Positions 55,194 through 64,000 of a stretch of DNA of 64,000 nt are shown piece by piece (the stretch's first letter is position 1; each line of letters starts with the position of its first letter). The notes beneath the pieces are model-generated. The model saw only the letters and a list, made by a program, of their open reading frames with translations, was not told the origin of the DNA and searched no databases. The stretch is from Actinernus sp. WN-2022. Lineage: Eukaryota > Cnidaria > Anthozoa > Actiniaria > Actinernidae. Position numbers and translations under genes: made by a program. The stretch spans positions 78,515,537 through 78,579,536 of the forward strand of contig JAOWCC010001589.1 in assembly GCA_030867875.1 (NCBI GenBank), in the 5' to 3' direction.

Positions 55194-57100
55194 CAGCGAA
55201 GTGCAAAAACTTTGACCCCCCGCTCCTCAACTATATAACTATATTGGGTGCATTATGGGTAGAAGTAAAGTCATTAAAATGCAACTACAGCCGATATCCG
55301 CGCGCGTTTGCAAATCGTCATAGCGAAGACTTATGCAGTTGATTTAAAGTTCAAGATTTCATCTTGCTAGAATACAACATTTTTACTCGGGACAGGCAGA
55401 ATTAACAGCTTAAATAAACCTGAGTATTTAAATGCACTTTATATATTTACTGTTAGATTGAATATTTGCAAAACATAACATATCCCTGGTCGACGGAAAG
55501 AGAACAGGAAATGATCATGCCGAAATGTCAGGTTCGAAGCGTGAATTCAGAGATATCTGTGAAACTGTTAGGATATCTTATGATGACCTAAAATATCGAG
55601 ATAACCCATGAAGAGGAGACATGATTACACCTGATCTGTGGGTTCAGGGCCAATATCAATTCGTTTGAAACTTTGACATTCTACATTTGTTGTCAGTGAT
55701 TCTAAACCAAAACTGAGAGCGATGAAAAAATTCAGCTCGATATCAGCGCAGGTATTCCGTTCTCTGTCTTCTAGTTCTGTGAAGACTGAACTGATCAGTG
55801 TTATTAGACTGATATAACGTTTCAAAGAGCAGAATGAAAGGATTCATATGTACTGACCGGAGCTGACCGGTGCACAGACTGCACAAGAGCCTGGCTTATA
55901 GTTGGAAAACGTATTGACAAAGCAAAATAAACACTGTCTTTATAGTGTAACGTAAGGAAACCTCTTACAGTTTGAACATCGAATCGTTTTCTTTAACTGT
56001 TGTGTAATGTTTATTTTTAGCTGATCCCGATGAGACAAAATTCACAATCTGATACAAATCACTGGGAACACACCAGTTCTCTTTTACGTTTTTTTTTTGC
56101 GACGTAATTATTTCGCATATGAAGTATTGATCAAACATATTTTATTTTATTCAGAATTGAATGCGGGCAGTTTTTGTTTTGATGTCGCGATGCATATTTA
56201 ATTATATTCTGACATATCTTGCAGTTAACGACGTTAGAAGTACTCTACGCGAGATAAATTTTAAGTTATATAAAGTGGTTAAGATTTAATCAAACTGTGT
56301 ATCAGTTGATTTATTTTATTACTAAAAATTTTCTTTGAATGATTGTCGGGAATACCAATAAATTTACAACCTAGTGAGGCCAAAGTAAATAATAGGTTTA
56401 CTTATGAATAAGTCTCAATGTGAGTTTAACTGACGACCAATTGTAAAATTTATGTAACACGCAGGAGAAATTATTTTTACACAAGACCAAAACCATTTAA
56501 TTCTGGTCCATAATTTAAACAGATTAAAACAACTTCGGTTCTGATCTTTCTTTCCTTTCCAATAACTAAATGCGATTTTTATAACCGCATTGCGGACTTC
56601 ATAAAATAAATGTTTTAGCTACGCTGTGTTTAATTAATTTGGTTGAATGTTTGACAGAATCGCACACATAGAACTACCATAATATAGAACGTGTTTCACA
56701 AATTTGATAATACGCTTAAACCTAGGCTCCAAGGTTTGAAATCAATTTAGTGAATACTTCAGCCTCATTCAGGGCAATAGAGTAAACCTAGCTAGTGAGA
56801 CGTGGAGAAATTAAAGTTCAGAATACAGTGAGTTCCTTGATGTCACAGCAGCTTTTCGGTCCACCGGACCCAATGGCAAACGCATGGAATAAATTTGTAC
56901 GACTAAAATTGAAAATAAACTTGTTGTCTTCAACGGATGGGCCCATATGATCTAAAAATGTTTAACTCGTACATTTTTCAAACCTACCTGATATTTTTTG
57001 TTCGACAAATGTCTGAAAAGCACATTTTTGGGTTACCCATGATGCAACCGATATAAGTATATAATTTTCATGGGGGGGTCAGAATTTTTGCACACGGCTG
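55194..57100. mobile_element. 1.9-kb TA-flanked TIR element, non-coding
   Basis: Left end CAGCGAAGTGCAAAAACTTT and right end (read inward) CAGCCGTGTGCAAAAATTCT, each followed by a GACCCCCC block and later GGGTGCATTATGGGTA / GGTTGCATCATGGGTA. TA flanks both sides. CAG... tips and TA targets are as in Tc1/mariner-type elements. No transposase frame is visible. Confidence 0.65.
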
Positions 57101-57108
57101 TATATATA

Positions 57109-57262
57109 CAGTCAATGCCAAAAAGGTTGTCCAGCAGAACATAATATAAAACTTTAATATCCATTGTTTTGGCCTATTGTTTTGGCCTAGACAATAGCCC
57201 AAAACAATGGATATTATAGTATTATATTATGTTCTGCTGGACAACCTTTTTGGCATTGACTG
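57109..57262. mobile_element. TA-flanked palindromic MITE (CAGTCAATGCC ends)
   Basis: A near-perfect 154-bp hairpin: CAGTCAATGCCAAAAAGG at the left, mirrored at the right, around TTTTGGCCTA words. Another right-end copy (GGCATTGACTG) occurs at 58347-58357. Confidence 0.85.
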
Positions 57263-57300
57263 TATATATATATACGGCTGTATATGTATATATATATATA

Positions 57301-57514
57301 CAGCCGTTTGCAAAAATTCTGACCCCCCTCACCATATATAAATATATATAAAAAATGTATCAAACATTATGGGATACCTCTTCCTATATTTTTTTCTGAA
57401 GCCCTTGATGATAGGCAACTTGAAAAAAATATAGGAAGAGGTATCCCATAATGTTTGATACATTTTTTATATATATTTATATATGGTGAGGGGGGTCAGA
57501 ATTTTTGCAAACGG

Positions 57515-57516
<2 letters not shown>
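57301..57516. mobile_element. TA-flanked palindromic MITE (CAGCCGTTTGC), copy 1
   Basis: A 216-bp palindrome with ends CAGCCGTTTGCAAAAATTCT, then GACCCCCCTCACCATATATA, and GGGATACCTCTTCCTATA in both arms. Confidence 0.88.
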
Positions 57517-57549
<33 letters not shown>

Positions 57550-57552
<3 letters not shown>

Positions 57553-57763
57553 CAATTTTCATAAATTCTGACCCCCCTCACCATATATAAATATATATCA
57601 AAAATATATCAAACATTATGGGATACCTCTACCTATATTTTTTTCAGAAGGCCTTGATGATAGGCAACTTGAAAAAAATATCAGCAATGACATCCCATAA
57701 TGTTAGATATATGTTTGATATATATTTATATATGGTGAGGGGGGTCAGAATTTATGAAAATTG

Positions 57764-57765
<2 letters not shown>
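57550..57765. mobile_element. TA-flanked palindromic MITE, copy 2
   Basis: Same family as copy 1, with diverged tips (CAGCAATTTTCATAAATTCT) that are mirrored at both ends, so the arms match each other. Confidence 0.85.
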
Positions 57766-57806
<41 letters not shown>

Positions 57807-57861
57807 GTAAATAGAGAGAAGATTTTTTTCTCTTTCACCTTTATTCTGATTATTATATATA

Positions 57862-58074
57862 CAGCCGTGTGCAAACATTCTGACCCCCTTACCATATATA
57901 AATATATATCAAACATATATCTAACATTATGGGATGTCATTGCTGATATTTTTTTCAAGTTGCCTATCATCAAGGGCTTCAGAAAAAAATATAGGAAGAG
58001 GTATCCCATAATGTTTGATACATTTTTTATATATATTTATATATGGTGAGGGGGGTCAGAATTTTTGCAAACGG

Positions 58075-58076
<2 letters not shown>
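57862..58076. mobile_element. TA-flanked palindromic MITE, copy 3
   Basis: Same family; left tip CAGCCGTGTGCAAACATTCT, right tip mirror of CAGCCGTTTGC with its last base changed. It lies between (TA)n tracts. Confidence 0.83.
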
Positions 58077-58109
<33 letters not shown>

Positions 58110-58504
58110 CATCCACATCTGTCCAATTCGCTAGGTTGAACAAACATGGAATCATGATACAATGCGCCATCTCGGCTATCACCATAATGGCTTTATGGCA
58201 ACTCTGCACTTTGGACACAGGATGTAATATATAACTTGTAATGAAGATCCAATGTCTTATGCCAACGGATAGTCCAGCTACAAGGATCCAAGGATTCATA
58301 GACGGTGCTTTGCAAGGAGTTCAATAATATTAATAAAAAACTTTTTGGCATTGACTGTATAAATATATATATATATATATACAGTCGTTGCCGTTAATGT
58401 TGTCCTAGACATATCCACATATTGATTTATAGCCTTTGTTCAGTTCGCACCTTTTACATAAAGAACGGTAATCAGCCGTGAACGCACCCTTTGTATTTGC
58501 ATGG

Positions 58505-58740
58505 TCACAAAGAGCCACGGTGGTCTAATGGTGAACGCTCTTGCTTACCAGTTCCAAGCCCCGAGTTCTAGTCTCAGAATCGACATTTTTGTATCGGCAT
58601 CGTATATTTTTTTATTTTTTTCTTTCTTGTTTTCCCCCCCTTGTCTTTTTGTTTTATTTACATATGTTTCTTTTTGCAGTTTCTTTTTTTATATTCGATA
58701 AGAACGGACGATGTAGCTAAAATAATACTGTCAACATGAA
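58505..58740 (+). mobile_element. tRNA-derived SINE
   Basis: A-box-like TGGTCTAATGG (58521-58531) and B-box-like GAGTTCTAGTCTC (58563-58575) sit ~42 bp apart, with CTCTTGCTTACCAGTTC between, as in a tRNA gene. A T-rich tail follows. A second, inverted copy is at the right edge of the window. The tRNA-like part is degenerate, so this is a retroposon rather than a tRNA gene. Confidence 0.75.
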
Positions 58741-59500
58741 ACGGTCTCAAATTTTCCCAGACTTTCAAAGTAGATAATTATACCAGCACTGACTGAGTAC
58801 GCCCAAATTACGCTATTTTCGTTTAGTACGGTATAGTGATTCTGTTGATGGTTGTGGGTTTGAATAAGCGTAATTTGTTTTTCTTACACTATGCCGGGTT
58901 TACATGTATATACCAGAAACAGTTTTGAAAATACTAGATACCCACTGATTCAAAGTATTATATCTTTGTTTAGAAGTAGGAAGCGATTTTAGCAAGTGTT
59001 ATGAATTTCATTCGTACTGATTTTCTGAACTTAGGCAGACTGAGCGCGCGACCTCATTCTTTTTTCCGAGATTTCAAAAAAATCGGCCGCAAGACACAGA
59101 GAGGACAGTTTTGAAAATATTCGGCAGTCCAGAAATTAGCCAGAATTCTTTTTGAAACCCATAGTAATGCTTGCATAAGTTAACGAAGCTTTTTTCTTTG
59201 TGAGGGAAAATAACTCACATGGAATTATAGCCGTGTACTCGACGTAAGGTTTACGAGTGTTTGACAAACGATAACAAACTTTTGAAGCCACGCCATGGAC
59301 GATGTCGATGATCAAAATACTACATTCCCTGCGGCAGTCGAAGCTTTTGCAAAATAAATGTTCGAACATCCGTTCTTGTTGTCACGTTTGAAATAAAAGC
59401 TTTTAAAGTGTATATGAAATGAAAAATATTAACTCCTAATATCCTAAATTAAGAATTCAATAGTCCAAATTTTTGGGTCTCATTTACCTGTTGCGATTTC
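58741..59500. other. Intergenic, no gene seen
   Basis: AT-rich sequence with no recognised repeat ends or splice-bounded coding frames. Confidence 0.4.
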
Positions 59501-59619
59501 ATGGCATATTTTTTTCGCCTAGAAGTTCGGTCAGAACGCTTAAAAAATGGTTACATTTCCCGCGCGGCCATACGATCCAATTACAGGGCCTGTGACGTAG
59601 TAACCGTGACACAGCGGAA

Positions 59620-61324
59620 AGCGAAACATGGCTACCAGTGTAAGAATAAGAGAAAGCTAAAGAACGGCGGCGATTATCGTGTGGCTGGTGGCCCTAACAA
59701 GGTCGGTTGTAAGAACAACAGCTATACGGAAGGCATATCTATGTACTACTTCCGAAAGGAAGAAGCTGTGAAACAGCAGTGGACGCGTTTTGTTCATAAA
59801 CACAGGAAGGGTTTTGCCCCATCAAAGAACTCTGTTCGGCTCACTTTGACTTTGAGCAGAGCTGCTACGAGCACAGGTCGATCATTTTCTCTGGGCCGTC
59901 AGATACTACGAAACCGCAGTTGAAAAAAAATTTGATCAGGGGAGCATTTCCGACCAAGGATGCCGTTCTAGTCGCGATGTGTCCTCTCCGCCGCCGAGTG
60001 CTCGCAGCGAAAACAAGTAAGTCCATTTCTAAAATGTCCCTCTAATGTCCTTTGTAAAACAGTGCACATGCACATGCACATCGCCCAAAGCATCTTTATT
60101 TTTGTTTTAAATAGATTATAAACTAAAGTACGCAGTACGGAAGTAAAGGTTATTTCCTTTTGAATATTGGATGTGCTAAATTATGTAATAAAAAGAGTTT
60201 GTACATTCTACTTTTACAAATATAATCTTTGTAAATTTTAATACTCATTACTGTTTTGATAATTTTGCTAATTTATCCGAAAAGATTAAATATATTACTC
60301 TCAAAGTTTCAGTGATTACTAAGTGTGGCATTCTCTTTCGATTTGTGGAGTCTGTTTGTTTGTATCTTTAAGTTTAATTTGATTCTTGAAGTTTTTTTAT
60401 TTATGCTAATGAGGCAAAATGTAAACATTGCACTCTAGCTCTCCAGAGCCAGAGGTTTTCTAGAGAGAGAACGGCCCATTTCTCCGCGGCTGTTCTTTCT
60501 AGAAAACCTCTGGAACCAGGGTACTCTCCTGCCTAAACCGATAGCAGAGGATGATGAAGAAAGTGATCAGGATTCCCAAGGAAATAATTCTCCAAATAAT
60601 GATACAACAATAATTTATTGTATATTTATTCTAAGATGGGCAATTAAGATGTTGTATTTTACTGACAACATATTTGGCTGTAGATATATAAAATGTGACT
60701 ATACAATTTTAAACTAAAAGCTGTTAAAAAAAAATGCAGAGTTCGACCAGGCCAACCAGCCCATGAAAAGCCCAAGTTCATTGTGTTTATTAGCATGCTG
60801 ATGGCATTGTTCACAATGTTTTACTTTAAGTGCAAGGAAACCAAGTCTAACCATAAGCATCAGACGTAATGGTACCATGGTGACGGTATGCCAGCATTGT
60901 CCAAAATCTGGGCAAAATGCATTCAAATGGCAGTCTCAGCCATTGGTCCTTGGGAAGTGCCCATGCAACTGGTAACATCTTGCCCAGCTTAGCTGTTCTC
61001 GTGGCTGGGGCTTCCGGCATAAGCAAGGTGTCGCTGGTCTTCAGACACATGGGGCTATGTGCTTATGATATAACGACATACTTTATTCACCAAAAGAAGT
61101 TCCTGTTCCCGGTGATCTTACAGTACTGGGAAAGCAATAGAACCGTGCTTGTGAACAAACTAATTAAGAAAATGAAGGGTGTGGTGTGGGGACAGGACAT
61201 TAATTTTGACTCTATGGGGCAAAGTGCAAAATACGGGGCTTACACTATGTTCTGCTGCACAATCCAAAAACGAAAGGCTCCTGTGTGCAGCAAATGTGGA
61301 CAGCCCAAAAAAGGGACACCCTAA
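59620..61324 (+). pseudogene. Decayed THAP/Kolobok-type transposase
   Basis: The start ATG (59628) gives MATSVRIRES then a stop. One frame over, the THAP domain continues: GGDYRVAGGPNKVGCKNNSY, ISMYYFRKEEAVKQQWTRFV and, in a further frame, CSAHF-like residues and FPTKDAV, completing a C2CH-type finger. Downstream (60917-61324) come GNILPSLAVLVAGASGISKV, FRHMGLCAYD and FDSMGQSAKYGAYTMFCCTI. The last resembles the first catalytic region (DGRFDS.GHSAKY) of Kolobok-like transposases. The rest of the catalytic domain is missing. Frame changes show it is inactive. Confidence 0.65.
60449..60513. repeat. Short strong hairpin
   Basis: CCAGAGGTTTTCTAGA and TCTAGAAAACCTCTGG form the stem; AGAGAACGGCC / GGCTGTTCTTTC extend it. 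It lies inside the THAP/Kolobok remnant. Confidence 0.8.
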
Positions 61325-62475
61325 AAGTTCTTGTGAATAGTTGCACTGACCATACATGTATAACTGACCATCCCCCACTATCAAAAAGCAAAGTTGTAAA
61401 TAATAAATTGTATTATATTAGCCTAAGTTTACAACTAGTAGAATGATATCACTATAATCTTAGCAAATCATATTGCCTAACGCCAGACCAAAGAAAGCCT
61501 CAGTTGTAAAGCACACACCACCACTAATGTATATCAATTCCAAGTGTGCCCAATCCCCCCTATCCGGGAAAGGGTGGGACATTGGTCAACCAACCAACCA
61601 GTCCTGGGGATTGTTTATTTTAACACTTTTTACAGTACTTGAGTAAGGCTTTGTAAGTCCGACAGTGGAACATTTGCAAGAAATATTATAAATAGAGAAA
61701 TTCCCAGGGGTATCAGGCATGCTTAGAATTCAATTAATGGAGGCACAATTGTATGCATCGCACATCCTTATAGCGAGTAACAGTGGATACAACTTACAAG
61801 CATTTTGTTTTTATACACCCAAGAGAGGCTAAGGATCTATCATGCACATTATTACCACTTGGCATTGTGCAAACTCTATTATATATATATACACTTTATA
61901 TACATGTATATAATTTCCATTTTAACTTATTACCTCTTTGAAATGCTAATAAGTGACATTGACTGATGCATTTATGTTGATAGAAGTTTCATTGAATAAC
62001 ATGCAGCAATGCATAAAGTATTGTGCCCTTGCTTCTGCTGGCTGGTAACTGCTTGCCTGGTGATGGGGTGTATGTCCTAAACACAGCTGGCTGGCAATGG
62101 CCTGGTATTGTCCCAGCCCATATAGCCACAAATTCTACAGCTCGTAGGAAGCTACAAGAATAAAGTTTAATGTAGGCTTTCCCTTAGAATAGTAATGTTG
62201 TTATTTGTATTTCATTTTTTATTTGTTTGTGCAAAAGGTGGAGCCACATTTGTATATCTAACTTAGGTACATGTACTTATTCTGTATATTTCATTACTCT
62301 GCAAGGATGAAGTTACTTTTAGGACTCGCATAGTATATTGACATCATGCAAGTCGTAATCGTAAACATGATTTTTACGACTCATTGTTTTCACGACTCAC
62401 CTACTCTGCTTATTATTTGGCAGGAATCTGATAAACCTGTCCGTCGATATGCTTTACATTTTCAGCTCCAAGCCT
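61325..62475. other. Intergenic, no gene seen
   Basis: It contains (TA)n near 61880 and otherwise unique-looking sequence; no coding frame is supported. Confidence 0.4.
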
Positions 62476-62722
62476 CTAAAGAGTGCCAAATTTGCCTTGA
62501 CTTCCAGTAGCTGGAGTGCTTTGCTTTGTCACGTGCATATGTCCAGTAATTCCCCTGTCCCTACCCCAGAAAACTTCCTCAAATGTGTGGTAAATGCTTG
62601 AGGGTCGGTGTAAGAAACTATGCAAAACCCTGGTATTTCCCCCACTATTGCCTGGTAATATCCCCAGCTGTTGTGCAGTATAATATGCCATATTGGAGCA
62701 ATTGCAGAATACCCCACCACTG

Positions 62723-62990
62723 GGTTCATTAATAATGCATTTTCTCAAATTCTCATACAAACCTTCTAAAAACCTAACCCTGAAATATAAAAAAATCCTA
62801 CCCATTTCCAGATCATTCATTAAGAACGAGTGTAAATACACCTGAGCTAAATGGATAATTTTGCACAATTTTTAAGGGCCTTTCAAGTGGTCTTTCGAAG
62901 TTGGTTCATTAATAATGCATTTTCTCAAATTCTCATACACACCTTCTAAAAACCAAACCCTGAAACTAAAAAAAATCCTACCCATTTTCA
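62723..62990. repeat. Direct repeat of ~88 bp (two copies)
   Basis: GGTTCATTAATAATGCATTT starts both copies (62723 and 62902), and both end AAAAAATCCTACCCATTT with about 90% match. About 90 bp lies between them. Confidence 0.88.
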
Positions 62991-63409
62991 ACCCCAGGCA
63001 AGGTCAAAGGGAAGACTAGCCACAAATACGTTTGTATAGAGTACTGTCATTTCCTATTAAACATGAATATAAAAAAATCACTTACTCGTGCACGACGACG
63101 GTACCCTCTGCCATTTCGGTCTTTCAAAAGAGGACCTACGTGAATTTGTCATTGCTGCGAACCTGGAAGTTTTCGTACTTTGTCACATTTTAATACGTTG
63201 ACGAAAACGAGTTGGGGAGGCTAAACTACAGAATATAATACAGGGCCACGAGCAAACGAGCTCAATATGAATATGACGAAACCAATATGACGGAGCTTTA
63301 ACAGTGGCCCTGCATTCTGTAGTTGCTCCCGAAGAGCGGAGGATTGCGATACAAAGGCTTCCTGTAGTGATCCACTGATTTACCGGGACTTGGCCCTCGA
63401 ATCTAGAGG

Positions 63410-63592
63410 AGTAGAGCACAACACCGCCAGAGACATAATTTTCGTCGTCGTCTTCCCCATCGCTCGAGCCCGCAAGCGGCTCATCTTCGTACGGTTGAAA
63501 TCCGTTCGCCCTTACTTCCACTCAATCAAAATCGTGGCTTCCACTCTCTGAACTCGAAGATGAAGATAAATTTGCTCGCTTTCTGACATCTT
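63410..63592 (-). pseudogene. N-terminal fragment like the acidic start of cnidarian P2X7-like/transposon proteins
   Basis: Minus-strand residues NLSSSSSSESGSHDFD, a stop, then GFQPYEDEPLAGSSDGEDDD. The FxPYxxEP motif with acidic tail is like the start of multi-copy P2X7-domain proteins of cnidarians. The ATG (63591) is one frame off and no downstream domain follows, so it is a dead fragment at best. Confidence 0.3.
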
Positions 63593-63854
63593 ACTTTAGT
63601 TTTGCAACGAAGAGCAAGGACGGTTCGCAGGTTTATTGAGCTTGTTTACGTCTGTGCCACGAAGTATGCTATCAAGTGTGTCACGGTTTCTACGTCATCA
63701 CGAGCTTGACTCGCCCCAGTCTCCTGACCATATTTCCAGTGCATGTATGACAACTTTGCGAAGCGAAATCTCAGCTTTATAATTTTTTTCTTCGCAATTT
63801 TCTTTTGCTTTGATGTTTAGGAGATAATGAACGATAGAAAAACCCCCCAAAAAA

Positions 63855-64000
63855 TTTCGCTTCATTTACACTTTAAGGGAATGCAGTCAGAAAAAAAGGG
63901 GAAAAAGAAATGAAAAAAATCTTCGCAGTAACAAAAATGTCGATTCTGAGACTTGAATTCGGGGCTTCGAACTGGTAAGCAAGAGTGTTAACCATTAGAC
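63855..64000 (-). mobile_element. tRNA-derived SINE, inverted copy cut by the window edge
   Basis: Read on the minus strand from 64000: GTCTAATGGTTAACACTCTT, GCTTACCAGTTCGAAGCCCC, then AGTCTCAGAATCGACATTTT. This matches the SINE at 58521-58600 closely and has better-preserved box sequences. Confidence 0.78.

Noticed and set aside
57618..58234. ORFs rich in YIYIYI
   Set aside because: Translations of (TA)n microsatellites and palindromic MITEs.
58521..58600. A functional tRNA gene
   Set aside because: The A and B boxes are present but the acceptor stem does not pair, and the same sequence recurs in inverted orientation at the window edge with a T-rich tail; a SINE explains it better.

Overview
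This is a gene-poor, repeat-dense stretch of an animal nuclear genome. Two host genes with GT-AG introns, cnidarian-style repeats (BEL/Pao, Polinton-type, Kolobok/THAP, CR1/L2-like non-LTR remnants, many MITEs, a tRNA-derived SINE) and AT-rich DNA point to a cnidarian, most likely an anthozoan such as a stony coral. That assignment is an inference from repeat types and protein resemblance; no species marker is present. Two 100-N assembly gaps lie at 17919-18018 and 46598-46697.

Layout. 1-9310: a large foldback (inverted-repeat) element, split by a young BEL/Pao LTR retrotransposon (210-7044; LTRs of 426 bp differing at 3 sites; 5-bp target duplication AACAT). 9340-11660: MITEs and a non-LTR remnant. 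11935-28734: minus-strand SCFD1 (Sly1, a Golgi/ER SNARE regulator). Six coding exons are recognisable and join in frame, except for a missing stretch that probably lies in the first assembly gap; the gene runs off the left edge. Its introns hold several TIR elements, a 42-bp minisatellite and two non-LTR remnants. 28735-36700: mostly noncoding, with one coiled-coil-like terminal exon (31736-32092) and several TIR elements.

36731-46424 is the most interesting part. It contains a 1.24-kb palindromic element with a TTA target duplication; a 137-bp perfect-looking hairpin; an intact 1196-residue protein-primed-type DNA polymerase B (with OTU-like, C2H2 and endonuclease-like N-terminal parts); and, convergent with it and sharing a CTAG double stop, an intact DDE integrase. 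This pair looks like a capsid-less miniature Polinton/Maverick. Next to it is a 2.9-kb unit bounded by short CCACAGG inverted repeats, carrying a broken gene for a PIN/FEN-like nuclease with a Tesmin/TSO1-type CXC domain. The palindromic element and the nuclease unit share terminal sequence, so they may be non-autonomous and (formerly) autonomous members of one DNA transposon family.

46425-64000: MITE-filled intergenic DNA, one large WD-repeat exon of WDR20/DMWD (52297-53391, minus), a 1.9-kb TA-flanked element followed by a run of four TA-flanked palindromic MITEs inside (TA)n tracts, a tRNA-derived SINE present in two opposite copies, and a decayed THAP/Kolobok-type transposase.

How the parts work together: the two host genes are independent housekeeping genes. 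Everything else is mobile DNA, often nested. The polymerase and integrase of the mini-Polinton would be expected to act together as a self-synthesising transposon (replication by PolB, insertion by integrase).
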